A stretch of DNA of 64,000 nucleotides from Runella sp. MFBS21 (GCF_029433105.1 NZ_JARNTW010000012.1:124001-188000); one strand, 5' to 3'; counted from the stretch's first letter, positions 16,570 through 26,057 are shown. Made by a program: numbers and translations. Notes: generated by a model from the letters alone, not told the origin.

Positions 16570-17391
16570 ATGTCACCCGTTGTCCTTGTCCTTATCCTAT
16601 TCACAGCTTATACCTCTTATAAAGGTTTTAAAGACCTTTCTTTTTTTCACAGATACGCCCTCAAAACTGACCAAGTACTCGTATTCAAGCAATACCAACG
16701 CGTAGTATCAGCTGGTTTTTTACACGCAGATTGGTGGCATTATGGATTTAATATGTACGCGCTCTATGCCTTTGCTAGTTCGTTTGAAATTATTGTAGGA
16801 AGCGTTAATTTTAGCATAATTTTCTTTGCAAGCCTTATCGGCGGCAATTTGCTTGCCCTGTTTTTTCATAGACACGACAGTGCCTATATGGCCGTAGGAG
16901 CATCTGGAGCGGTTTGTGGAGTTATTTTTGGGCTTATTGCTCTTTTTCCCAGCATAGGTATTCGACCACTTTTTATCCCATTTTCATTTCCAGGCTGGAT
17001 CTACGGTGTTGTTTATATATTTTACTGCATCTATGGTATCAAATCCCTCAACGACAATATCGGCCACGATGCTCACCTAGGAGGAGCAATAGTCGGCCTG
17101 CTAACCACTATTGCTTTTTACCCAGAAGTAATCGCTTCCAATGGGATTGTGATAGCACTAATAGTAGTTCCCGCTATCGTCTTTTTAATCATTATTCTCA
17201 AAAGACCAGGCTGGCTTTATATTCAAGGATTTTCATTCAGCGCAAAAACCCATCGAAATATAGATGACCGTTATCAGGATGAACGCTATGAAAACCAACA
17301 AAAAGTTGATAAAATTTTGGAAAAAATCCACGCTAAGGGAATCGATAGTCTTACGAAAAGAGAGAGAGAAATTCTAGAAAAAAACACTTAA
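16570..17391 (+). CDS. Rhomboid-family intramembrane serine protease
   Basis: A 273-residue protein with six to seven hydrophobic spans. The catalytic dyad is present: Ser112 in GASGAVCGVIFG and His169 in HDAHLGGAIVGL. The oxyanion-region pattern His57-x3-Asn61 (WWHYGFNMYALY) also fits. Rhomboids cleave membrane helices within the bilayer. The last 40 residues form a soluble charged tail (EKIHAKGIDSLTKREREILE), which in Bacteroidota rhomboids resembles a conserved C-terminal motif. The ATG at 16570 lies two bases after the stop of a possible leader ORF. A membrane protein follows 50 bases downstream on the same strand. Confidence 0.9.
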   Translation: MSPVVLVLILFTAYTSYKGFKDLSFFHRYALKTDQVLVFKQYQRVVSAGFLHADWWHYGFNMYALYAFASSFEIIVGSVNFSIIFFASLIGGNLLALFFHRHDSAYMAVGASGAVCGVIFGLIALFPSIGIRPLFIPFSFPGWIYGVVYIFYCIYGIKSLNDNIGHDAHLGGAIVGLLTTIAFYPEVIASNGIVIALIVVPAIVFLIIILKRPGWLYIQGFSFSAKTHRNIDDRYQDERYENQQKVDKILEKIHAKGIDSLTKREREILEKNT

Positions 17392-17441
17392 ATAACACTT
17401 CGAGACTGTGGGCATCCTCGTCTTTTTTTGCTCCAAAATAT

Positions 17442-18635
17442 ATGGCACTTTCTCTCTGGAATTTTCTTTGCAACAAGCTTTTTAGTTGGTTAGAAATATT
17501 CACAAAAACTCCTTATTGGAAGTCTAAACTCGCTTTTTTTACAATTATATACATCCTTTTTACTTCCTTTCCAGAATACCAAGTCTTGGTCAAAATGGAC
17601 ACTGGTGGCAAGCGGCTAGCAGCGCGCCTCGAAATGATTGATTGGATTGGGGCGCATCCTTTTGAGGCTATCCCCGATAGTGTGTTTGTGGGAAAAGTGC
17701 TTAACGACGGAGATAAATCACATTTTAAGAAACGAATAGTACGCCCTCTCATACCAGCATCGCTACATGCACTAGGTCTTCAGGCGAGGCATTACATTAT
17801 AGTACAGTTTCTTATCGGGGTTTTATTTGTTGTTTTTCTAATCAACCTTCTTTCCAAATACCTGTCTCCTGTGGCAAGTGTGATAGCCACTTTTATGTTT
17901 GCCAATTTATTTGTCACCAAGTGGACTTTCTACGATTTTTTTTATCATGACCCTTTAGGATATCTTATACTATTGATAATAGCCTTTTATAGAAGCCCAC
18001 TTTTGATTGCGTTGGGGATGGCTCTAGGGGGTTTTGTGGACGAAAGAACCGTGATTGGCGGCACTGCGATTGTGTTGTGGTGGTACTGGCACGAAAGTAA
18101 CTACCAAAAAGTACCCCTTCGTGCCTTATTTTCGATACGAAAATATAGGGCTACTTGGGCGGCAATGGGCGGAATCATACTATTCGTTTTGCTAAGAGCA
18201 TTAATTCAATTTTTGCTATCTTTCAAAGCCGACATATCGATGATTACCTTTCAGTACAATTCTTTTCTGATGGGGCTGACTGTGACTTACGAATGTGCAT
18301 GGTTTCTGCTTATAGGAGTGGTATTGGCCATGATAGCAAACAAAGATTGGCTTTTGCTAACCTTATATTTGATTAGTGCTTTGAGTGTAATAATGGTAGG
18401 AAGCATAGTTTTAGATCACTCTCGAAGCTATGCTTACGGTTTTGTACTTGTTTTGCTTGCACTGGTTTATCTCTACAAATCAGAATCAAAGTTGAGTTTT
18501 CAGCATGGCCTTACTTTCTGCGCCATCGGCTGTTTTTTATTCCCAACCTATAATCAAATCAGTTGGTTTTTGTTTTGGATGCCCCCTATTTACCCCAAAA
18601 TAAAAGTACTTCTTACTTTTTACGGGCTTATCTAA
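17442..18635 (+). CDS. Polytopic membrane protein, unknown function
   Basis: A 397-residue protein with about nine or ten hydrophobic spans. Between the first span (about 28-42) and the second (about 118-136) is a soluble loop containing DTGGKRLAARLEMIDW and KKRIVRPLIPASL. FYDFFYHDPLGYLI at about residue 163 recalls the acidic loop motifs of GT-C glycosyltransferases, but the match is too weak to assign. The frame is intact and the hydrophobic pattern strong, so the gene is real. It may share a transcript with the rhomboid gene 50 bases upstream; no functional link is evident. Confidence 0.7.
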   Translation: MALSLWNFLCNKLFSWLEIFTKTPYWKSKLAFFTIIYILFTSFPEYQVLVKMDTGGKRLAARLEMIDWIGAHPFEAIPDSVFVGKVLNDGDKSHFKKRIVRPLIPASLHALGLQARHYIIVQFLIGVLFVVFLINLLSKYLSPVASVIATFMFANLFVTKWTFYDFFYHDPLGYLILLIIAFYRSPLLIALGMALGGFVDERTVIGGTAIVLWWYWHESNYQKVPLRALFSIRKYRATWAAMGGIILFVLLRALIQFLLSFKADISMITFQYNSFLMGLTVTYECAWFLLIGVVLAMIANKDWLLLTLYLISALSVIMVGSIVLDHSRSYAYGFVLVLLALVYLYKSESKLSFQHGLTFCAIGCFLFPTYNQISWFLFWMPPIYPKIKVLLTFYGLI

Positions 18636-18784
18636 CACCCCCAACATAAGAGCATAAGTTGACCCGAAAAATCAACTATTGGCAATCTGCCTATAACAAA
18701 TAGTAACACTTCAGGATTTCAAGGGTTGTTTTTTATGTGAGTGATTTATTCTAAATTCGCCAAAACTAAACTTTGTTAGCCTGC

Positions 18785-20818
18785 ATGAATTCTTTGCGCA
18801 TCCCCATCTATTTCGCACTTGCGGCAGTGACTTTTGTAGCTTGTCAAAAAGAAGAAAGCAAAAGTACCCGCACTTCTTTTTTGGATATTTCGGGCATGGA
18901 CACTACCGCTAATCCTGCCGATGATTTTTTTCAATATGCTTCGGGCAATTGGCTCAAAAACACCCAGATTCCAGCCGACCAAACGGGTTGGGGCTCTTTT
19001 TATACCTTGTATGAAGAAAACTTACAAAAGCTGCATGGTATATTAGAAGAAACCAGCAAAACATCTCATCCAAAGGGAAGTTTGGAACAAAAGGTTGGGG
19101 ATTTTTACCTTTCGGGAATGGATACCACGACCATTGAAAAAAAGGGCATGGAGCCTATTAAAGGGTATCTAACCGAAATTGACAACCTCAAAACTCCCCA
19201 AGACATCCTTGACTATACCGCCAAACTTGAGTCGGTAGGGGGTGTATGGGTAGCTTATTATATAGGAGCGGACGAAAAAAATCCTGGCTATAATGCGCTT
19301 CAATTGGCTCAAACGGCGCTTTCACTGCCCGAAAAAGATTATTATACCCGTACCGATGACGAAACAAAAAAGATACGAGAGGCTTTTAAGAAATACGTAG
19401 CTACCCTTTTTACTTTGTCGGGAGTAGATGAAGCCACAGCTCAGAAAAAAGCTGAAGGTATTTTGAAACTCGAAACCGAAGTTGCCAAATCTCACCGCAG
19501 TCCTGTAGAACTAAGAGACCCCGAAAAAAACTATAATAAATTTGCCGTTAAAGATTTAAACAAACTTACTCCTAACATTGACTGGGTAAGGTTTATCCAA
19601 AAAATGGGTGCCAAGACCGATACCGTGATTGTAGGACAGCCCGACTATTATAAAGCACTTAGCACCCATCTCAAATCTCAACCCATAGAAGTACTCAAAG
19701 ACCGAATGAAGCTATCTGTGTTGTCGGGTGCGGCCTCTTCTCTTACCAAAGCTTTTAGAGATGCGCGCTTTGAGTTTTATGGCAAAACCCTCAATGGACA
19801 GCAAGTAGAGGATGCCCGCTGGAAGCAAATCACCAATGAAGTAGACGGTGGTTTGGGGGATTTATTGGGACAACTATTTGCCAAAAAATATTTTACAGCC
19901 GAAGCCAAAACTCGGATGAATGAACTAGTCAATAATCTCCAAGACGTATATCGTGAACGCATCAATCGTCTCGACTGGATGTCGGATTCGACCAAAGTAG
20001 AAGCCGTGAAGAAATTGAATGCTTTTATCAAAAAAATCGGTTATCCTGACAAATGGGAAGAGTATAAAGACGTTGAGATTGTAAAAGACAACTTTTTTGG
20101 CAATAAGACCTCCATTGCTATATCACAGGCCAAACGCGACCTAGCCAAAATTGGCAAGCCTGTTGACAAAACGGAATGGGGAATGAGCGCTCCTACCGTC
20201 AACGCTTATTACAACCCCACCTTCAACGAAATTGTGTTCCCAGCCGGAATTCTCCAGTTTCCATTTTTTGACAATGCTGCCGACGACGCTATCAACTACG
20301 GTGCTATTGGGGCGGTGATTGGCCACGAAATGACTCACGGCTTTGATGACCAAGGTCGTCAATACAACTACATGGGAATGCTCCAAAACTGGTGGAAACC
20401 TACCGACAGCGATAAGTTTAAAAGAAAAGCATTGATAGTAGTAAAACAATATGACGGCTACAAAGTACCAGACAACATGAGTGTCAATGGTCAACTAACC
20501 TTGGGCGAAAATCTTGCCGATTTGGGAGGTCTTTCGATAGCTTATGAAGCATTCTTGAAAACCAAACAAGGTCAAAGCAACGAAAAAGTCGACGGATTTA
20601 CCCCCAAACAACGCTTTTTCCTGAGCTATGGACAAGTATGGCGTATCAAAAACCGCGACGAAACAATGCGCCTCCGTATCAATGCTGACCCTCACTCTCC
20701 CGAAAGGTTTAGGGTGAATGGGCCTCTTTCTAACATGGACGAATTTTATGAGGTGTTTAATGTCAAACCTAACAATAAAATGTATCGTCCTGATAGTTTG
20801 AGAGTTAAAATTTGGTAG
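18785..20818 (+). CDS. M13-family zinc metallopeptidase (PepO/neprilysin-like), lipoprotein
   Basis: About 677 residues from the ATG at 18785; the open frame starts four codons earlier at a TTG. A signal peptide ends in the lipobox VACQ, so the enzyme is probably anchored on the cell surface or in the periplasm. The N-terminal M13 domain begins with GMDTTANPADDFFQYASGNW, typical of the family. The catalytic domain has the zinc motif GAVIGHEMTHGFDD (HExxH), the family NAYYNP signature, and the third ligand in GENLADLGG. The C-terminus ends in KMYRPDSLRVKIW, close to the usual family ending (CxxW type without the Cys). M13 enzymes cleave oligopeptides. Full length, high confidence. Confidence 0.94.
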   Translation: MNSLRIPIYFALAAVTFVACQKEESKSTRTSFLDISGMDTTANPADDFFQYASGNWLKNTQIPADQTGWGSFYTLYEENLQKLHGILEETSKTSHPKGSLEQKVGDFYLSGMDTTTIEKKGMEPIKGYLTEIDNLKTPQDILDYTAKLESVGGVWVAYYIGADEKNPGYNALQLAQTALSLPEKDYYTRTDDETKKIREAFKKYVATLFTLSGVDEATAQKKAEGILKLETEVAKSHRSPVELRDPEKNYNKFAVKDLNKLTPNIDWVRFIQKMGAKTDTVIVGQPDYYKALSTHLKSQPIEVLKDRMKLSVLSGAASSLTKAFRDARFEFYGKTLNGQQVEDARWKQITNEVDGGLGDLLGQLFAKKYFTAEAKTRMNELVNNLQDVYRERINRLDWMSDSTKVEAVKKLNAFIKKIGYPDKWEEYKDVEIVKDNFFGNKTSIAISQAKRDLAKIGKPVDKTEWGMSAPTVNAYYNPTFNEIVFPAGILQFPFFDNAADDAINYGAIGAVIGHEMTHGFDDQGRQYNYMGMLQNWWKPTDSDKFKRKALIVVKQYDGYKVPDNMSVNGQLTLGENLADLGGLSIAYEAFLKTKQGQSNEKVDGFTPKQRFFLSYGQVWRIKNRDETMRLRINADPHSPERFRVNGPLSNMDEFYEVFNVKPNNKMYRPDSLRVKIW

Positions 20819-20824
20819 TTTCTT

Positions 20825-20851
20825 AGAAAGCCGCATTGTAAGCGGCTTTCT
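20825..20851 (+). terminator. Hairpin after the M13 peptidase gene
   Basis: Perfect 10-bp stem (AGAAAGCCGC / GCGGCTTTCT) with a 7-nt loop, eight bases past the stop. The T-tract after it is weak, so it may act as a 3'-end stabilising hairpin as well as a terminator. Confidence 0.6.
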
Positions 20852-20896
20852 GTATAATTATCGCTATTTTTATGTTTCACTCTAACTACCCGTACC

Positions 20897-22141
20897 TTGA
20901 CTTTCGACGATTTTGATTTTGACTATGAGCTCTTAGATGGCCTTCATGCTATGGGGTTTGAACACCCCACCCCCATACAAGCACAAGCGATTCCGGTTGT
21001 GCTTAGCCATAAAGACCTCATTGCCTGCGCCCAAACAGGTACTGGCAAAACAGCGGCGTATCTATTGCCTATTTTGAATAAGATTATCTCCGCCCACAGT
21101 GACCAACGGCATCTTAATACGCTTATTTTATCGCCTACCCGAGAGCTTGCTATCCAAATAGATCAACAAATTGAAGGTTTAGGATATTTTACTGGCATAA
21201 GCTCTATTGCGATTTATGGGGGAGGCGACGGTGCCGCTTGGAGCCAACAACGTAAGGCACTTGCCGAAGGTAGTGAAATCATTATTGCTACTCCTGGGCG
21301 GCTCATTGCTCTGTTACAGATGGGGGAAATTAATTTTAAAAACCTTCAGCATCTGGTACTCGACGAAGCAGACCGTATGCTCGATATGGGTTTTTATGAC
21401 GATATTATTCGGATTATTGGGTATTTGCCTGAAAAGCGTCAAACTTTGCTTTTCTCAGCCACCATGCCTCCCAAAATAAGAACCCTAGCTAACAATATCC
21501 TGCACAAACCTGAACAAATCAATATAGCCGTGGCCCAACCTGCGGAGGGAATCTTACAGCAAATTTATTTTGTATATGATGAACAAAAAATCGGTCTGCT
21601 CAAACATATTCTTAGAGAAGGCAATTTTACGAGTATTATCATATTTGCCTCCACAAAAGAAAATGTCAAAAAGCTCAACGACGAACTTATCCGTAATCGA
21701 CTTAATACCAAAGCTTTTCACTCTGATTTACCTCAGAAAGAAAGAGAAGAAATCTTGCGAGAGTTTAAGAACAAAACTTTACCGATTTTAATCGGAACCG
21801 ATATTTTAGCCCGTGGTATTGATGTAGAAGGCATTAGTCTAGTGATCAATTTCAATGTTCCTCATGACCCTGAAGACTATATTCATCGCATAGGCCGCAC
21901 CGCCCGCGCCGATACTACAGGCACGGCTATCACGTTTGTAAATGATAAAGAGCTTCGAAAACTAAAGGCCATCGAACAAATGATTGGCAAAGAAATTCCC
22001 CGAGTGAGTTTACCGACGGCATTGGGAGCAGCTCCAGAATTTAAGCACACCACACTTTCTAGCAAGCCTAAACGCAAAAAAAAACGGCCTTTTAGGCGCA
22101 ATAAGCCCTCCACAACATCCGACAATAAATCCAAAAGTTGA
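20897..22141 (+). CDS. rhlE: DEAD-box RNA helicase, RhlE type
   Basis: A 414-residue protein. No in-frame ATG fits; the TTG at 20897 gives MTFDDFDFD, the usual RhlE opening. All core motifs are present: Q motif (GFEHPTPIQAQAI), Walker A AQTGTGKTAA, PTRELAIQ, DEAD in VLDEADRMLDMGF, SAT in LLFSATMPP, and the C-terminal IGTDILARGIDV and HRIGRTAR. A lysine/arginine-rich tail after about residue 370 probably binds RNA. RhlE-type helicases remodel RNA during ribosome assembly and decay. Function call is high confidence; the start codon is inferred. Confidence 0.93.
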   Translation: MTFDDFDFDYELLDGLHAMGFEHPTPIQAQAIPVVLSHKDLIACAQTGTGKTAAYLLPILNKIISAHSDQRHLNTLILSPTRELAIQIDQQIEGLGYFTGISSIAIYGGGDGAAWSQQRKALAEGSEIIIATPGRLIALLQMGEINFKNLQHLVLDEADRMLDMGFYDDIIRIIGYLPEKRQTLLFSATMPPKIRTLANNILHKPEQINIAVAQPAEGILQQIYFVYDEQKIGLLKHILREGNFTSIIIFASTKENVKKLNDELIRNRLNTKAFHSDLPQKEREEILREFKNKTLPILIGTDILARGIDVEGISLVINFNVPHDPEDYIHRIGRTARADTTGTAITFVNDKELRKLKAIEQMIGKEIPRVSLPTALGAAPEFKHTTLSSKPKRKKKRPFRRNKPSTTSDNKSKS

Positions 22142-22209
22142 GCCAAAAAGCGTGAGTAGGAATCAAACCTTTTCTCCCTTTTGATAGCATTTAGCTAAAC
22201 ATTAATCCT

Positions 22210-23370
22210 ATGCGTGAAACCTTTTCTCTATTTGCAGCACTGATGATTTTGGGACACTTGCTTATCTCTTGTGGTGGCTCAAAACAAGAATCTCAAACTA
22301 CTTCAACTGATACTATGACTCGTATTGTTAAAACTACCTTTGGGAGCCTCCCCGACGGTCAAACAGCCGACTACTACACGCTCCGAAATAAAAACGGAAT
22401 GGAAATCAAAATCACTAATTATGGAGGCATTATCACCCACTTAATGGCCCCCGACAAAAACGGCACTTTTGAAGATGTAGTTTTGGGCTATGATTCCCTA
22501 GGCGGTTATCTCAAGGCATCTCCGTATTTTGGTGCTTTGGTAGGGCGCTATGGCAATCGTATTGGAAAAGCTAAATTTACTTTAGAAGGAAAAACATATT
22601 CGCTTTTGGCCAACAACGGCCCCAATAGCCTCCACGGTGGTAAAGTAGGATTTGACAAAGTGATATGGAAAGCCGAGCTCATCGACAACGATAGCGCCCT
22701 CAAACTCTCCTATATCAGCAAAGATGGCGAAGAAGGATTCCCAGGCACATTGAGTACAGAAGTAGTGTATCGCCTTACCGACAACAATGAACTTGAAATA
22801 GAATATACCGCTACCACCGACAAACCAACTATCATCAACCTCACTAATCATACTTATTTTAACCTCACAGGTGGAAAGAGAGATATCCTAGGTCATCAAG
22901 TCTCTATCAATGCCGACAAATTCGTGCCTGTTGACAACACATTGATTCCTACTGGAAAACTTCAAGATGTAAAAGGTACTCCTTTTGATTTTTTACAACC
23001 TACCGAAATAGGGAGCCGTATTGATGACCCTAAAGATGAGCAAATTAAATTTGGAGGAGGCTATGATCACTGCTGGGTGCTCAATGGAAGCGGCGATTCG
23101 CTCAGATTGGCCTCTACCGCCTACGAGCCTACCTCAGGACGCTACATGGAAACTTTTACGACGGAGCCAGGTGTACAATTTTATACTGGAAACTTCCTCA
23201 ATGGAAGCATTACCGGCAAAAATGGAGTAGTCTATGGCAAACGTTCAGGCTTCTGCTTTGAAACCGAGCACTTCCCTGACTCACCCAATCAGCCTTCATT
23301 CCCAAGTGTAGTACTTCGTCCGGGCGAAACTTACAAAACCAAAACAGTATATAAGTTTTCAACAAAATAG
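22210..23370 (+). CDS. galM: Aldose 1-epimerase, exported lipoprotein
   Basis: A 386-residue protein with a lipoprotein signal (lipobox ISCGG around residue 20) followed by a full galactose mutarotase domain. Family marks are TNYGGIITHL, GALVGRYGNRI, NNGPNSLHGG (catalytic His region), NLTNHTYFNL (second His) and CFETEHFPDSPNQPSFP with the catalytic Glu near residue 352. It converts alpha- and beta-anomers of sugars such as galactose or glucose. Being exported, it probably acts on sugars in the periplasm or at the surface before uptake. It is followed by a strong palindromic terminator and has no sugar-catabolic neighbours. Confidence 0.93.
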   Translation: MRETFSLFAALMILGHLLISCGGSKQESQTTSTDTMTRIVKTTFGSLPDGQTADYYTLRNKNGMEIKITNYGGIITHLMAPDKNGTFEDVVLGYDSLGGYLKASPYFGALVGRYGNRIGKAKFTLEGKTYSLLANNGPNSLHGGKVGFDKVIWKAELIDNDSALKLSYISKDGEEGFPGTLSTEVVYRLTDNNELEIEYTATTDKPTIINLTNHTYFNLTGGKRDILGHQVSINADKFVPVDNTLIPTGKLQDVKGTPFDFLQPTEIGSRIDDPKDEQIKFGGGYDHCWVLNGSGDSLRLASTAYEPTSGRYMETFTTEPGVQFYTGNFLNGSITGKNGVVYGKRSGFCFETEHFPDSPNQPSFPSVVLRPGETYKTKTVYKFSTK

Positions 23371-23381
23371 GTTCCATTTAC

Positions 23382-23429
23382 AAAAAAACGAAATGACTTC
23401 GTAAGCTTACGAAGTCATTTCGTTTTTTT
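23382..23429. terminator. Bidirectional terminator, perfect 24-bp palindrome
   Basis: 48 bases form a perfect inverted repeat with no unpaired loop bases: seven A, then ACGAAATGACTTCG-type arm, and the mirror arm ending in seven T. Placed 11 bases after galM and directly before a -7 element for the alpha-E operon. The perfect symmetry could also be cruciform forming. Confidence 0.8.
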
Positions 23430-23436
23430 AAATTTG
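23429..23436 (+). promoter_or_regulatory. Candidate -7 promoter element for the alpha-E/Anbu operon
   Basis: TAAATTTG matches TAnnTTTG and abuts the galM terminator; the predicted leader before the ATG at 23498 is about 55 nt. Its upstream -33 region would lie within the palindrome. Confidence 0.4.
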
Positions 23437-23497
23437 GTCATATCGTATTATTGCATTAGTTTAGCGATTATCAATAACCAACCCCACCTTAGAGAAT

Positions 23498-24466
23498 ATG
23501 GCCATGTTAAGCCGAGTTGCCAATTCGATTTATTGGATGAATCGTTATATCGAACGAGCTGAAAACTATGCCCGTTTTATTGGCGTTAATTTCAACTTAG
23601 CCTTTGATCTCCCGCCCAATGTCAGCGAGCAATGGGAGCCTCTTCTGATTGCAACTGCTGACAATTATCTCTTTTATCAACACTATGATGAGCCAACGCG
23701 TGAAAATGTCATTAACTTTATGACATTTGACAAACGCAATCCCAACTCTATCTTTAGCTGCTTGATGGCTGCTCGCGAAAATGGGCGCACCATCAGAGAA
23801 AGTATCTCCAAAGAGATGTGGGAAAATCTAAATCAGCTCTACTTGTGGATGAAAGACATAAAGCCGCAAGCAGAATGGGACCTCAATCATATGCAAGATT
23901 TTTATGCACAGGTAAGAAGCGGTACTCAATTGTACTACGGGGTCATTGATGCCACTATTACCCGCAACGAAGCTTGGCATTTTGGACGTTTGGGGCGCTT
24001 TATGGAGCGTGCCGACAAAACATCCCGTTTCTTGGATGTGTCCTATTTTACGCTCTTACCCGATACTGATATTACAGGCTCTACATCGGAGCTGATGCTA
24101 TGGACTGCCGTGCTCAAATCTGTAAGTGCTTACAACATGTTTCGTCAACAGTATCAGACAATTACCCCCACTCACATGGTTGAGTTTTTGATACTAGACA
24201 AACTTTTTCCTCGTGCAATGGCCCATTGTATCCGTCAAGCTGAGTTATCTTTGTATGAAATATCGGGGACTCCTATCACCAATCGCTTCAGCAACCAAGC
24301 CGAAAAAATGATGGGTAAACTCCGCTCTGAGATTGAATTTACCGAAGTAGAAGATATTTTTCGGGTAGGTTTGCACCAATACCTCGATCAATTTCAAATA
24401 CGAGGCAATGAGGTAAGTAAATCTATCTTTGAAACCTATTTTGACATCAAACCTGTTGATTTATAA
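23498..24466 (+). CDS. Alpha-E domain protein (DUF403)
   Basis: A 322-residue, almost all-helical protein that opens with MLSRVANSIYWMNRYIERAENYARFI, the standard start of alpha-E proteins. Many family members carry the same WxRYxERAE pattern (shown here as two short parts: SIYWMNRY and IERAENYAR). Alpha-E proteins occur with transglutaminases, circularly permuted ATP-grasp enzymes and Anbu proteasomes in predicted peptide-ligation/modification operons (Iyer and co-workers). This is the first gene of such an operon: Anbu begins three bases after it. No ATP-grasp gene is present here. The first ATG (23498) and the second at 23504 are both usable. Confidence 0.9.
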   Translation: MAMLSRVANSIYWMNRYIERAENYARFIGVNFNLAFDLPPNVSEQWEPLLIATADNYLFYQHYDEPTRENVINFMTFDKRNPNSIFSCLMAARENGRTIRESISKEMWENLNQLYLWMKDIKPQAEWDLNHMQDFYAQVRSGTQLYYGVIDATITRNEAWHFGRLGRFMERADKTSRFLDVSYFTLLPDTDITGSTSELMLWTAVLKSVSAYNMFRQQYQTITPTHMVEFLILDKLFPRAMAHCIRQAELSLYEISGTPITNRFSNQAEKMMGKLRSEIEFTEVEDIFRVGLHQYLDQFQIRGNEVSKSIFETYFDIKPVDL

Positions 24467-24469
24467 GAA

Positions 24470-25204
24470 ATGACTTACTGTTTAGGAATCAAGGTCGCTT
24501 CGGGACTGGTAGCTATCGCAGATACTCGCCTTACCTCTGGCACTGAAGTAACTACCAACAAAAAGATTTCCATCCATCAGTTGGAAAATCATTCGATGTT
24601 TATCATGACATCGGGCCTACGCTCGGTACGCGACAAAGCCGTCACTTATTTTAAGGAAGTGATTGAAGACCAAGATCGTAGTTTCAATAAACTTTATAAA
24701 GCGGTCAATGCTTTTGGTCAACAAGTACGCCGCGTTGCGAATGAAGACCGCGAAGCCCTCGAAGAAGCAGGCCTCAATTTCAACTTGTATGCCATAGTAG
24801 GCGGCCAGCTCGAAAACGATGACGAACATAAGTTGTTTCTGTTGTACCCAGAAGGCAATTGGGTCGAAGTGGGCGAAACTTCCCCCTTCTTTGTCATTGG
24901 TAACTCTAATTATGGCAAACCCCTACTTTTTAGAAGTTTAAAATACAATTCTTCAATGGCAGACGCCCTTAAAGTAGGTTTTTTATCTTTTGACTCCACT
25001 AGAGTAAGTGCCAACGACGTCGACTATCCTATTGATGTCGTTATGTATGAAAGAGATAGCTTTCATTTGACGGAGCATCGTTTCCAAAAAGATGACCTAG
25101 CCCACTTGTCTTTGCAGTGGAGTATGCTTTTGCAAAACTCCGTTCAACGACTCCCCAACGACTGGATGGGGCCAGTTCTTGAAAAACTCCGCGAAAAAGT
25201 TTAA
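24470..25204 (+). CDS. Anbu-type bacterial proteasome homologue
   Basis: A 244-residue Ntn-hydrolase. It begins MTYCLGIKV; removal of Met1 would expose a nucleophilic threonine, as in other Anbu proteins. The matching Asp (ADTRLTSG, mature Asp17) and Lys (TTNKKISIHQ, mature Lys30/31) are in place near the proteasome positions 17 and 33. The C-terminal region shows PLLFRSLKYNSSMADALKVG, characteristic of Anbu. Anbu forms open-ring or helical assemblies and co-occurs with alpha-E, transglutaminase and ATP-grasp genes, with peptide processing as the proposed role. Gap to the preceding gene is 3 bases, to the following start 10 bases. Confidence 0.92.
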   Translation: MTYCLGIKVASGLVAIADTRLTSGTEVTTNKKISIHQLENHSMFIMTSGLRSVRDKAVTYFKEVIEDQDRSFNKLYKAVNAFGQQVRRVANEDREALEEAGLNFNLYAIVGGQLENDDEHKLFLLYPEGNWVEVGETSPFFVIGNSNYGKPLLFRSLKYNSSMADALKVGFLSFDSTRVSANDVDYPIDVVMYERDSFHLTEHRFQKDDLAHLSLQWSMLLQNSVQRLPNDWMGPVLEKLREKV

Positions 25205-25214
25205 ACACTATATT

Positions 25215-26057
25215 ATGGATCTACATGTAAAGCATACTTTATACTATACTTATTCCGATTTGGTTTTTTTGGAGCCTCATATTATTTATTTACATCCAAA
25301 AGCCAATCCTCACCAGCAAGTAATGGGTTTTTCGCTCATAGTTGAGCCGACTCCAAGTATGCTTGTCCATAATATAGACGCAGAAGGCAACCACCAACAT
25401 ATCGCTTATTTTCGAGAAAATACAAATTACCTGACCGTTTCGGTCGATATGACCGTCCGCTCCGATGATTTTAATGTTTTTGAATTCGTTTTGTTTCCCT
25501 TCGAAACAGAACGATTGCCTTTTCAATATCCCGAAGTACTAAAAAAATACTTACATCCCTATCTGATTAGAGAAGGGGTCACAACTTATGTAGAACAATA
25601 CGCCCGCCAAACGGCGGCGGTAGCTAAATGGCATACTGTTCCATTTCTCACAACCCTCTGCAACAATATCTACCAAGATTTCATGTATGAGCGACGCGAC
25701 GTAGGTGCACCTCTTCCTCCTGAGCATACGCTCATTGGTCGCAAAGGGTCTTGCCGCGACTTTGCGCAGCTTTTTGTAGCTTGCTGTCGTAGTGTAGGCA
25801 TCGCGGCGCGTTTTGTGAGTGGCTATCTGTATGGAAATACCCTTCAGCAACACGATTTACATGCGTGGGCAGAAGTATATCTGCCGGGGGCTGGATGGCG
25901 CGGTTTTGACCCTACCGACGGCAAAGCTATCATGAACAATCACGTATACTTAGCTTCTTCGGCTGACCCCCAACTTATCCCCCCTGTAGCGGGTACTTTT
26001 AGAGGCAAAGCACGCTCTTCTCTTCAAGCCGAAGTATTAGTAGGAGAAAAATCGTAG
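25215..26057 (+). CDS. Transglutaminase-like protein with N-terminal beta domain (Anbu operon)
   Basis: About 280 residues from the ATG at 25215; the longer frame begins at a TTG inside Anbu. Residues 1-110 are a Bact_transglu_N beta domain and residues about 155-260 the transglutaminase core with the full triad: Cys in RKGSCRDFAQL, His in QHDLHAWAEVYL, Asp in GFDPTDGKA. Enzymes of this architecture are predicted peptidases or amidases acting on peptides made by the associated ATP-grasp. It is cytoplasmic (no signal). It shares a transcript with alpha-E and Anbu and is followed after 31 bases by a TrpF-like gene. High confidence in gene and family. Confidence 0.92.
   Translation: MDLHVKHTLYYTYSDLVFLEPHIIYLHPKANPHQQVMGFSLIVEPTPSMLVHNIDAEGNHQHIAYFRENTNYLTVSVDMTVRSDDFNVFEFVLFPFETERLPFQYPEVLKKYLHPYLIREGVTTYVEQYARQTAAVAKWHTVPFLTTLCNNIYQDFMYERRDVGAPLPPEHTLIGRKGSCRDFAQLFVACCRSVGIAARFVSGYLYGNTLQQHDLHAWAEVYLPGAGWRGFDPTDGKAIMNNHVYLASSADPQLIPPVAGTFRGKARSSLQAEVLVGEKS

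Noticed and set aside
17400-17435. Terminator after the rhomboid gene
   Set aside because: A run of seven T is present, but only a four-base stem can be formed; the next gene may be co-transcribed.
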